Shown piece after piece: positions 56,596 through 64,000 of a stretch of 64,000 nucleotides of DNA. The first letter of the stretch is position 1; each line of letters starts with the position of its first letter. Both the position numbers and the translations under genes were made by a program. The stretch is from assembly GCF_014696315.1 (NCBI RefSeq), contig NZ_JACJPX010000002.1, forward strand, positions 124,001-188,000, read 5' to 3'. The stretch comes from Calothrix membranacea FACHB-236. Lineage in GTDB: Bacteria > Cyanobacteriota > Cyanobacteriia > Cyanobacteriales > Nostocaceae. A model generated the notes under the pieces. That model did not search any database, was not told the origin of the DNA, and was given only the letters and a program-made list of their open reading frames with translations.

Positions 56596-58284
56596 ATGAT
56601 AGCGGATCAATTTCCTTGGCTTACCGCGATTGTCCTACTACCACTGGTTGCTTCCCTGCTCATCCCTGTGCTGCCTGATAAAGATGGCAAGCGCGTGCGG
56701 TGGTATGCCCTAGGTGTAGGTATCGCAGATTTTGTTTTGATGTGCTACGCCTTTTGGAAGCATTACGATACCAGTAGTGCTAGTTTTCAACTCGTGGAAA
56801 GTTATGCCTGGATGCCGCAGTTAGGTCTTAGCTGGGCAGTATCGGTCGATGGGTTATCATTCCCGTTGGTATTGCTAGCAGGCTTTGTCACAACACTGTC
56901 AATGTTTTCCGCTTGGCGAGTTGATCGTAGACCCAAGTTATTTTACTTTCTAATGCTGGTGTTGTACGCAGCACAGATAGGGGTATTTGTTGCTAAAGAC
57001 TTGCTACTGTTTTTCATCATGTGGGAAGTCGAGTTAATTCCTGTCTATCTACTCGTCTGCATTTGGGGTGGACAGAAGCGTCGTTACGCAGCCACAAAAT
57101 TCTTACTATATACAGCAGCAGCTTCTATATTTATTCTCGTGGCAGCGCTGGCAATGGCGCTCTATGGTGGCGGTACAATGACCTTTGATATCACCGCCTT
57201 GGGGATGAAAGATTACCCCATAGCACTAGAATTGCTTTTATATGCAGGATTGCTGATTGCTTTTGGTGTCAAGCTGGCTATTTTCCCGATGCACACTTGG
57301 TTGCCTGATGCTCACGGTGAAGCATCTGCACCTGTATCGATGATTTTGGCAGGTGTGCTGTTGAAAATGGGCGGTTATGGATTAATTCGCTTAAATCTTG
57401 AGCTTCTCCCCAATGCCCACGTCTACTTTGCACCAGTGATTGCCATTCTTGGTGTAGTCAACATTATCTATGGTGCATTAAATTCCTTTGCACAAACAAA
57501 TATGAAGCGTCGCTTGGCGTACTCCTCAATTTCTCACATGGGTTTTGTACTGCTGGGAATTGCATCCTTCACCGATTTGGGAATCAACGGTGCGATGTTG
57601 CAGATGATTTCCCACGGTTTGATTGCATCGCTGTTATTCTTCCTAGCAGGGGTAACTTATGACCGTACCCACACAATGGCGATGGACGAGATGGGTGGTA
57701 TGGGTCAAGCAATGCCCAAAGTATTTGCTTTAATTACCATCGGTGCGATGGCTTCCTTGGCACTTCCGGGGATGAGTGGTTTTGCTGGTGAACTGTCGGT
57801 ATTCTTGGGTGTGACAACTAGCGATGTTTACAGTTCTACCTTCTGCACAGTTACAGTTTTCTTAGCCGCGGTGGGAGTAATTCTCACACCAATTTATCTG
57901 CTTTCCATGTTGCGCCAAGTGTTCTACGGCACTGGTAAAGCCCTTACCTGCGACCTAACAAATGCAGGCTTTAAGAATCAGGAAGCAGATGAAGCGGTTT
58001 GTTTTGGTACAGATTGCGTTCTACCTACTGAAGCAGTATACAGAGATGCTAATCTGCGCGAAGTGTTTATTGCTGCTTGCTTTATAGTGCTGATTGTTGG
58101 GATTGGCTTCTATCCCAAGGTAGCTATGCAGATGTACGATGTGAAGACTGTAGCGGTGAATACTCAGGTTCGCCAATCTTATACCATCATCTCGCAAGCG
58201 AACCCCCGAATTTATGCTAGTGGATTGTTAGCACCTAGTATTGCAGAACCTGAGGTAGCAACTGTTTTGGCAACGATGAAGTAA
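56596..58284 (+). CDS. ndhD: NAD(P)H-quinone oxidoreductase subunit 4 (NDH-1)
   Basis: A 562-aa Nuo-M-type antiporter-like subunit. About 14 helices. Conserved elements are [20 protein letters not shown] (membrane-arm Glu), [19 protein letters not shown], and [20 protein letters not shown] Cys/Asp-bearing insertion before the last helix (about residues 450-485) with [13 protein letters not shown] is present in the NdhD1/D2 group, which serves respiration and cyclic flow rather than CO2 uptake; the split is by memory and only tentative. Genes of other subunits are not adjacent. Confidence 0.94.
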   Translation: MIADQFPWLTAIVLLPLVASLLIPVLPDKDGKRVRWYALGVGIADFVLMCYAFWKHYDTSSASFQLVESYAWMPQLGLSWAVSVDGLSFPLVLLAGFVTTLSMFSAWRVDRRPKLFYFLMLVLYAAQIGVFVAKDLLLFFIMWEVELIPVYLLVCIWGGQKRRYAATKFLLYTAAASIFILVAALAMALYGGGTMTFDITALGMKDYPIALELLLYAGLLIAFGVKLAIFPMHTWLPDAHGEASAPVSMILAGVLLKMGGYGLIRLNLELLPNAHVYFAPVIAILGVVNIIYGALNSFAQTNMKRRLAYSSISHMGFVLLGIASFTDLGINGAMLQMISHGLIASLLFFLAGVTYDRTHTMAMDEMGGMGQAMPKVFALITIGAMASLALPGMSGFAGELSVFLGVTTSDVYSSTFCTVTVFLAAVGVILTPIYLLSMLRQVFYGTGKALTCDLTNAGFKNQEADEAVCFGTDCVLPTEAVYRDANLREVFIAACFIVLIVGIGFYPKVAMQMYDVKTVAVNTQVRQSYTIISQANPRIYASGLLAPSIAEPEVATVLATMK

Positions 58285-58315
58285 GCTTTCCCACCTAGAT
58301 TATCTGTCGAAGCGT

Positions 58316-58350
58316 AGCGATCGCTCTTTTGTAGGGCGATCGCTTTTATT
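58316..58350 (+). terminator. ndhD terminator built from two HIP1 sites
   Basis: AGCGATCGC (58316-58324) and GCGATCGCT (58336-58344) pair around an 11-nt loop and run into TTTATTTGG. Each arm is a complete HIP1 octamer. It lies 32 bp after the ndhD stop. Confidence 0.65.
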
Positions 58351-58405
58351 TGGGGTTTGGTGTTTGGTGTTTGTACCAATTACCAATTACCAATTACCCA
58401 TTCCC

Positions 58406-59881
58406 CTAAGAATTCAACGCTTTCTCAACCAATTCATTAGTCAGCTTTGGATCTGCTCGTTTTTCGGTCTTTTTCAGAACTTGTCCTACAAAGAAGCCTT
58501 TGAGGTTCACATTACCGTTGCGGTATTTTTCCAGTTCTTTGGGATTGGCGGCGATCACTTCATCAACGATGGGTTGTAACACAGCTGGATCGCCGATCAG
58601 TTCTTGTCCAGCAAAAGCTTTTTCAGGAGGAACACCTGTGAGCAAATCTGGTAACTTCTGTTTAGCTTGGGCGTTGCTGATTTTACCTTTTTCAATGCGA
58701 ACAATCACATCAGCGAGATTTTTGGGAGTCAAAGCAATTTCGCTAATGCTCAGTTTTTGCTTATTGAGGTAAGCTGCGATATCTTGAGTAATCCAGTTTG
58801 CTGCGGCTTTAGCATTTGCACCAGCTGCGATCGCGGCTTCAAAATAGTCAGCTACAGGCTGATCCTCTGTTAAAACTCTGGTATCGTAAGCCGAAAGCCC
58901 TAAATCACTTTCATAACGATGGCGTTTTTGTGCGGGTAGTTCGGGAAGTTCGCTACGCCAACCATCTAATTGTTCGTTAGAAACCTCAATGGGTGCTAAA
59001 TCTGGCTCGGGGAAATAGCGGTAATCGCTAGAACCTTCCTTAGTCCGCATACTAATTGTACGTTGCGAACCTTCTTCCCAAAGCCGAGTTTCTTGAATAA
59101 TCCGCTCTCCTGCTTCTACAGCAGCAATTTGGCGTTCAATTTCGTATTCAATCGCCCTTTGGATGGCGTTGAATGAGTTCATGTTTTTAATCTCTACTTT
59201 TGTGCCAAACTCTTTTTGTCCTACGGGACGGATAGAGATATTGACATCGCAACGTAGAGAACCTTCTTGCATATTGCCATCGCTTACGCCCAGATAGCGT
59301 AAAACCCGACGCAGTTCTTGAGCATATTCCGCCGCTTCTTGTCCAGAACGTAAATCAGGTTCCGAAACAATTTCTACCAAGGGGACACCCGCGCGATTGT
59401 AATCTACCAAGGAATAGGTAGAACCGGAAAGGCGCTCACTCCCAGCGTGTACCAATTTACCTGCATCTTCTTCCATGTGCAGGCGGGTAATCCCAATCCG
59501 CTTGCGAGTGGGGTTACCATCAGCATCTACCAATTCAATTTCTAACCAACCATGTTCAGCGATTGGCAAGTCATATTGAGATATTTGGTAATTTTTGGGT
59601 AAATCTGGATAAAAATACTGCTTACGGTCAAATTTGCTATATTTGGCAATTTGGCAGTTCAAAGCCAAACCTGCTTTGACAGCATATTCTAATACTTTTT
59701 GGTTGAGTACAGGTAAAACCCCAGGTAAACCCATACAAATCGGGTCAATGTTGGTATTGGGGTCACCACCGAATGCTGTAGAGCTGCTAGAGAAAATCTT
59801 GGTGTTGGTACTCAGCTGACAATGGGTTTCTAAACCAATAATCGCTTCGTATTGAGTTTTTATGGTTGTAGCAGAAGTCAT
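58406..59881 (-). CDS. gatB: aspartyl/glutamyl-tRNA amidotransferase subunit B
   Basis: A 491-aa subunit of the GatCAB complex, which converts Glu-tRNA-Gln to Gln-tRNA-Gln (and Asp-tRNA-Asn where needed). Marks: YEAIIGLETHCQLSTNTKIF at the start, DPICMGLPGVLPVLN, HMEEDAGKLVH, and YNRAGVPLVEIVSEPDLRS with the tRNA-kinase site, and the C-terminal YqeY-like tail ending VGQVLKKTEKRADPKLTNEL. The gene is single; gatA and gatC are elsewhere, as usual in cyanobacteria. The start ATG at 59881 gives MTSATTIKTQYEAI. Confidence 0.96.
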   Translation of the reverse strand: MTSATTIKTQYEAIIGLETHCQLSTNTKIFSSSSTAFGGDPNTNIDPICMGLPGVLPVLNQKVLEYAVKAGLALNCQIAKYSKFDRKQYFYPDLPKNYQISQYDLPIAEHGWLEIELVDADGNPTRKRIGITRLHMEEDAGKLVHAGSERLSGSTYSLVDYNRAGVPLVEIVSEPDLRSGQEAAEYAQELRRVLRYLGVSDGNMQEGSLRCDVNISIRPVGQKEFGTKVEIKNMNSFNAIQRAIEYEIERQIAAVEAGERIIQETRLWEEGSQRTISMRTKEGSSDYRYFPEPDLAPIEVSNEQLDGWRSELPELPAQKRHRYESDLGLSAYDTRVLTEDQPVADYFEAAIAAGANAKAAANWITQDIAAYLNKQKLSISEIALTPKNLADVIVRIEKGKISNAQAKQKLPDLLTGVPPEKAFAGQELIGDPAVLQPIVDEVIAANPKELEKYRNGNVNLKGFFVGQVLKKTEKRADPKLTNELVEKALNS

Positions 59882-60026
59882 AAAATCAAAAATCGGTCAT
59901 AATCCTACTTTAGGGTACTATTGTACCTGCGTTATCAATTGCCCTGAAGCTGGAAACAGTACTGATTGCTGAGTCAGATGGATAGGGATTGCCGATCTCA
60001 GTTGAAACAATTTTTGATTTTGCGTA

Positions 60027-60080
60027 AAGTTAAGCCAGTGTTTGGACGTGTTCCCCGGCTTAAAGCAAGTGGCGTGCATG
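60027..60080. repeat. dispersed repeat family R2, copy 2
   Basis: GTTAAGCCAGTG, then GGACGTGTTCCCCGGCTTAAAGCAAGTGGCGTG. It closely matches copy 1 at 20161. TTAAGCC and GGCTTAA also make a hairpin within it. Confidence 0.55.
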
Positions 60081-60168
60081 GGGTTAATCTAAAATCCAAA
60101 ATCCAAAATTCAAAATTGGTTGACTACATAGCGAAACACTGCGGTGTACATACAAGTGTGTCATCAGC

Positions 60169-60356
60169 ATTAGCAATGTATTAATTGACGTTGTTAATGT
60201 AATGACTTGCATTGCTAATGTATCGGTTGGCGTTGTTAATGTAATGACTCGCATTGCTAATGTATCGGTTGGCGTTGTTAATGTAATGACTCGCATTGCT
60301 AATGCCACAACTAGCATTGCTAATGTATCAATTGACATTGTTAATGTAACGACCCC
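60169..60356. repeat. 21-bp tandem repeat array
   Basis: About nine units of 21 bp alternating between two types: ATTGCTAATGTATCGGTTGGC and GTTGTTAATGTAATGACTCGC (one base over 20 each, so the pair makes a 42-bp period). Two 42-bp pairs are perfect (60211-60294); outer units diverge. No spacers, so not a CRISPR array. The frame stays open because 21 is a multiple of 3. Confidence 0.85.
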
Positions 60357-60404
60357 TTTTTAAGAGTGATTTAGGGGGAGTGGATGATTTGTATGTACAC
60401 GGTA

Positions 60405-60451
60405 GCCAGCATCGTGGTTGGGTTTCCCGACTTGAGACGATTGGCGTGGGT
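60405..60451. repeat. dispersed repeat family R2, diverged copy 3
   Basis: AGCCAGCATCGTGG, then GGGTTTCCCGACTTGAGACG and ATTGGCGTGGG. The same order of blocks as copies 1 and 2 but with many changes. Confidence 0.4.
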
Positions 60452-60657
60452 TAGGGGGATGGGCGTTTCAAGCTTCAGTGCGTCAGTTCTAGAATTGTTA
60501 AAAATCAATATGTAATTAGCAGGTATAAATATTACATATGGCAAAATAATCTGTTACGGGAAAACACTTCCAAAACCTGAATCAAAGGGTTTCGGGTGAG
60601 TGTTTTTGCTCAGTACCATGACAATTATTTTAACAATTTATATATAACAATTTACTT

Positions 60658-63600
60658 ATGCAACTGCGTTTAATTGCTGCAAGCTTTTTACTGACCTTCA
60701 CTCCGCCATCTTTGCTCTTTTATACTGCAACATCAGTTCTCGCTCAAGCACCAACACCAACTGCGGAAGAAAAGATTACAGAGGCGATTACGCTGAATAA
60801 TAACGGTGAAGGTATCGTATATAAAGATTTAGTCGGTTTAGGTGACTTGCAAGCGGGGTTAGAACTGTTCCAGCAAGCGTTGGCTATTTTCAAAAAATAT
60901 AATGCGAAAGCTGGGGAAGCTAACAGTCTGACCAATATTGGCTATGTTTATTTACGTAAAGGCGAATATTCTAAAGCGTTAGATTTTTTGCAACAGTCTT
61001 TGGCTATTCGTAAACAAACACGCGATCGCCAAAATGAATGGATACCTCTGTCCTATATAGGTGAAGCATATATTAATCTGGGTCAATATCCCAAGGCGCT
61101 GGATGCTTATCAATCAACTTTAACTATTCTCAAAGAACTCCGCGCCGCTAACCCCAAGGATTCTAGCTACTCTACCAGTCAGAAAGGAATGCTGGCTAAT
61201 ACAGGGGCATTATATTTCAGGATGGGTCAATATCAAAAGGCGCTGGATCTGTATCAACAAACCTTAGCAATCCAAAAAGCAGATAATGACCGAATTGGTA
61301 GCGCAGATACTCTGAATAATATGGGAGTTGTTTACATTAATTTAGGCAACTACACTCAAGCGCTAGATTCCTACCAACAAGCTTTAACCACTGTTCAAGA
61401 CTTCTGCTATAAAGAAAAATTAACCTGCTATTACGGTAGCGAAGCCGCAATCCTGAATAATTTCTCAAGCGCTTACTTTAGTTTAGGGCAATATCAAAAA
61501 TCCCTAGAGTTAGCGGAGAAATCTGCGAATATTTACAAAAAATTCCGCACTGGGGAATATAAAGGAACAAATAAACAAGATATCCAGTTACTTTACGATG
61601 CTCTAGGGCAAAATCCCCAAGCTTTGCAACAAATTACCAGTCGCGCTGTTGTGGGTGATGCATTTGGTAAGGATTCTTTTCAATTCCAAGGCGAAGCACT
61701 CAACCTGAATAACATCGGACAAATTTACTTTAGCCAAGGTAAATATGACCAAGCGCTAAAACTATATCAACAAGCTTTAAATATATATCAGGAAAACAAC
61801 TATCCAGCAGGTATTGCCGTTACTCAGAATCATATTGGCAATATTTACGCAAATACAGGTAAATATGCCCCCGCAATCGAGTCTAATCAACAGGCTTTGA
61901 CTAATTATAGAGCAGTAGGCGATCGCACTGGCGAAGGTGTGACATTCAGTAATCTGGGACAGATTTACCAAAAACAAAACCAATACGACAAGGCTTTAGG
62001 ACTTTATCAACAAGCTTTGGCTATACACCGGGAAGTTAGCGATAAAGCAAGTGAAACCGCCACCTTGAAATATCTTGGTGATGTACTCGCAAAACAAAAT
62101 CAACCACAATTAGCGATCGCATTCTACAAACAATCAGTCAATCTTACCGAAACCATTCGTCAAAGTCTGCGTGTCGTTCCCACAGATATCCAAAAATCCT
62201 ACACCGAAACTGTGGCTGACAGATATCGCCGTTTAGCCGATTTATTACTCAAGCAAAATCGCCCATCGGAAGCACAACAAGTTTTAGATTTATTAAAAAT
62301 ACAGGAAGTACAAGATTTCATAGGCAATAGCCGAGTAAATAGCCCAAAAAGCGCCAATAATCCGCCAAAAGTAGCCAATCCTCAACGCGGAGTAGGTAAT
62401 AACAATTCTCAGCCAACGCAAAACTTACCTCTCAAACCCCAAGAACAAGAAATCTCGCAAAAATATACCGCTATTCAAGATAAAGTGATTCTTTTAGGTA
62501 AAGAACTCACAAGTCTGCGGAAAATTAATCCTAAAGAACGCACATCTGCTCAAGAAAAACGTATCGCTGAACTGGTGAAACTTGAGCAGGATAGTACTGC
62601 TGAGTTCAATAAATTTATCAAAAATCCGGCTGTGGTAGCGCTGGTGCAACAATTATCTGTAACTTCCAACCAAGAAAATCTGAATTTACGACAACTCAAT
62701 GCTATTCGAGATAACTTGCGTCAGTTACATCATAAAGCTGTCTTACTTTATCCGTTGGTTTTGGAAGATAGATTAGAGTTAGTCATTGTTACCGCAGATG
62801 CACCACCGATACATCGCACAGTTAAAGTTACACAAGCAGAGTTAAATAAAACAATTGAAGAGTATCGCAAAACAATAGTAGTTACGCATAAAAATGTTAA
62901 AGAACCTGCACTGAAACTATATAACTGGTTAATTAAGCCCATAGAAAACGACTTAAAACAAGCCGATGCTAAATCAATTATTTATGCTCCCGATGGACAA
63001 CTGAGATATATTCCTTTAGCAGCAGTATATGATGGTAAAGATTGGTTAGCACAACGTTTTGTGATTAATAACATCACATCAGCTAGCCTCACCAAATTTG
63101 ACAACAAACCAGCGAACAATATTAACGTTCTAGCTGCTGCTTTTACTAAAGGCGAATATACAGTCAAAGTTGCCAGCCGCGACGAGAATTTTAGTGGTTT
63201 GGAGTTTGCTAAAGTAGAAGTAGAAAACTTAGCTAAGACAATTCCTGGTACTAAGATATTATTAGATAATCTTTTTAGCCCTGCCGCCACAATTCCCCAA
63301 ATGAATGATTACAAAATTGTGCATTTGGCGACACATGGGCTACTAGTTAAAGATAATCCAGAAGATTCATTTATTCTCTTTGGTAATGGACAACAGGTAA
63401 CTCTACGCGAGATAGAAAATTGGTCTTTACCGAATGTTGATTTAGTCGTTTTGAGCGCTTGTCAAACAGGCTTGGGCGATAAATTAGGTAATGGACAAGA
63501 AATCCTGGGATTAGGATATCAGTTTCAACTCACGGGCGCAAAAGCTTCTATGGCTTCATTATGGTCTGTGTCTGATGGTGGTACACAAGCTTTAATGAAT

Positions 63601-63822
63601 GTTTTCTATCAAGTTTTGCGTTCAGGTAATCTCACCAAAGCTGAAGCTTTACAAAAAGCCCAAATTGCCTTAATTACAGGTAATTATGCTGGACTGAATA
63701 AAACCACAGAAATAGCTAGCGTACGAAATAAAAGTAGTCGTATTTTAAGTGCTGGCTCGAAGAGTGAATTCAGCCATCCCTTTTATTGGGCACCCTTTAT
63801 CCTAATTGGTAATGGACTATAA
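60658..63822 (+). CDS. secreted TPR-CHAT domain protein (caspase-like)
   Basis: A 1054-aa protein. Signal peptide MQLRLIAASFLLTFTPPSLL with cleavage near SVLAQA. About 10-12 TPR units follow (residues about 35-500), with repeated patterns such as NNIGQIYFSQGKYDQALKLY. A coiled region with Asn/Pro-rich linker spans about 540-640. The C-terminal CHAT domain (about 720-1050) carries VHLATHGLLV (catalytic His about 891) and VVLSACQTGLGD (catalytic Cys about 933), so the peptidase dyad is intact. It ends in HPFYWAPFILIGNG, standard for the family. Role may be regulated proteolysis in the periplasm or cell surface; partners unknown. Confidence 0.9.
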   Translation: MQLRLIAASFLLTFTPPSLLFYTATSVLAQAPTPTAEEKITEAITLNNNGEGIVYKDLVGLGDLQAGLELFQQALAIFKKYNAKAGEANSLTNIGYVYLRKGEYSKALDFLQQSLAIRKQTRDRQNEWIPLSYIGEAYINLGQYPKALDAYQSTLTILKELRAANPKDSSYSTSQKGMLANTGALYFRMGQYQKALDLYQQTLAIQKADNDRIGSADTLNNMGVVYINLGNYTQALDSYQQALTTVQDFCYKEKLTCYYGSEAAILNNFSSAYFSLGQYQKSLELAEKSANIYKKFRTGEYKGTNKQDIQLLYDALGQNPQALQQITSRAVVGDAFGKDSFQFQGEALNLNNIGQIYFSQGKYDQALKLYQQALNIYQENNYPAGIAVTQNHIGNIYANTGKYAPAIESNQQALTNYRAVGDRTGEGVTFSNLGQIYQKQNQYDKALGLYQQALAIHREVSDKASETATLKYLGDVLAKQNQPQLAIAFYKQSVNLTETIRQSLRVVPTDIQKSYTETVADRYRRLADLLLKQNRPSEAQQVLDLLKIQEVQDFIGNSRVNSPKSANNPPKVANPQRGVGNNNSQPTQNLPLKPQEQEISQKYTAIQDKVILLGKELTSLRKINPKERTSAQEKRIAELVKLEQDSTAEFNKFIKNPAVVALVQQLSVTSNQENLNLRQLNAIRDNLRQLHHKAVLLYPLVLEDRLELVIVTADAPPIHRTVKVTQAELNKTIEEYRKTIVVTHKNVKEPALKLYNWLIKPIENDLKQADAKSIIYAPDGQLRYIPLAAVYDGKDWLAQRFVINNITSASLTKFDNKPANNINVLAAAFTKGEYTVKVASRDENFSGLEFAKVEVENLAKTIPGTKILLDNLFSPAATIPQMNDYKIVHLATHGLLVKDNPEDSFILFGNGQQVTLREIENWSLPNVDLVVLSACQTGLGDKLGNGQEILGLGYQFQLTGAKASMASLWSVSDGGTQALMNVFYQVLRSGNLTKAEALQKAQIALITGNYAGLNKTTEIASVRNKSSRILSAGSKSEFSHPFYWAPFILIGNGL

Positions 63823-63973
63823 ATAGCAACCATAGGATGATTTAATAAAGTGTAACGTAGCAATAATAAGATAATGGCAACTAATTACGCTATAATCACT
63901 TTTTAGAAACTGTACATCAGTAGCGGAATTTATCTTAATTCCATCACAAAAATCAGACATAGATGAAGATATA

Positions 63974-64000
63974 TTATGAGATTTACATCTCATAATTTTA
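63974..64000 (+). terminator. possible terminator of the TPR-CHAT gene
   Basis: TTATGAGAT and ATCTCATAA form a 9-bp perfect stem with a TTAC loop, followed by TTTTA at the window edge. It lies about 150 bp past the stop. Confidence 0.5.

Larger units (their letters stand above)
59882..60657. other. repeat-rich region upstream of TPR-CHAT gene
   Basis: 776 bp without a gene. It holds two copies of repeat family R2 (60027-60080 and 60405-60451), simple AAATCCAAAAT runs at 60089-60115, and a 21-bp tandem array (60169-60356). A minus-strand open frame across the array (60084-60338) is only its translation. The last 150 bp before the gene are AT-rich. Confidence 0.55.

Noticed and set aside
60084-60338. 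Minus-strand frame with a heptapeptide repeat (LAMRVIT/LTTPTDT)
   Set aside because: It is the translation of the 21-bp tandem array, open only because the unit is divisible by three. No ribosome site or flanking coding character.
60169-60356. Possible CRISPR array
   Set aside because: Units follow each other directly with no unique spacers and no cas genes; it is a plain 21/42-bp tandem repeat.
1-64000. tRNA, rRNA, tmRNA or RNase P RNA genes
   Set aside because: No stretch with a tRNA cloverleaf end (GGTTCGAATCC-like T arm) or other stable RNA signature was recognised by eye; a covariance search would be needed to exclude them fully.

Overview
The window is chromosomal DNA of a filamentous, probably heterocyst-forming cyanobacterium (Nostoc/Calothrix/Tolypothrix-like). 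The evidence is oxygenic photosynthesis genes (psbV, psbV2, petE, ndhB, ndhD and a small thylakoid-type membrane protein), a DevBCA-type exporter, several very large hybrid histidine kinases including a Ser/Thr-kinase/AAA/GAF/histidine-kinase fusion, frequent GCGATCGC (HIP1) octamers, and short tandem or hairpin repeats in nearly every intergenic gap.

Layout. 0-5 kb: a minus-strand nucleotide-sugar cluster (SDR, C-methyltransferase, glucose-1-phosphate cytidylyltransferase, PIG-L deacetylase, RfbC-type epimerase), probably for a branched or deoxy sugar of a surface polysaccharide. 4.8-6.5 kb: a long gene-free stretch with a candidate structured small RNA and several repeats. 6.5-16 kb: leuS, a gamma-glutamylcyclotransferase-like protein, an ECF sigma factor with its putative anti-sigma factor, a 50-aa membrane protein, an L,D-transpeptidase, a ComFB-type protein, an M23 peptidase and an AEC transporter. 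16-20 kb: devB-devC-devA-like exporter. 20-30 kb: secreted unknowns, an RCK-type channel with a non-canonical pore, larE, a Uma2 protein, a hybrid histidine kinase, a LivH-like permease, a 45-aa PSII-type small protein and lipA.

30-44 kb is a signalling island: a response regulator, a 1866-aa HstK-like kinase, two further histidine kinases with a 2-bp gap between them, and the remains of another histidine kinase. Between these lies a broken IS110-family element. 44-59 kb holds ndhB, two sugar ABC permeases, psbV, psbV2, petE, glgA, an FHA-GAF-adenylate cyclase divergent from a Ser/Thr kinase, a DCC protein, ndhD and gatB. 59-64 kb holds a 21-bp tandem repeat array and a secreted TPR-CHAT protease-like protein.

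The most notable observation is the IS110 remnant at 37.6-38.7 kb. It sits inside a small inverted-repeat element whose intact copy is at 6.3 kb, so the empty target can be read directly. The two boundaries share exactly a CT dinucleotide. The non-coding DNA upstream of the transposase folds by eye into two loops: one carries the bases of the target, the other the bases of the element's own far end. This is the pattern expected of an IS110 bridge RNA. The transposase itself is cut off by a 128-bp hairpin element, so the RNA would have outlived its enzyme at this locus.

All calls rest on reading the sequence and family knowledge; no database or folding program was run.
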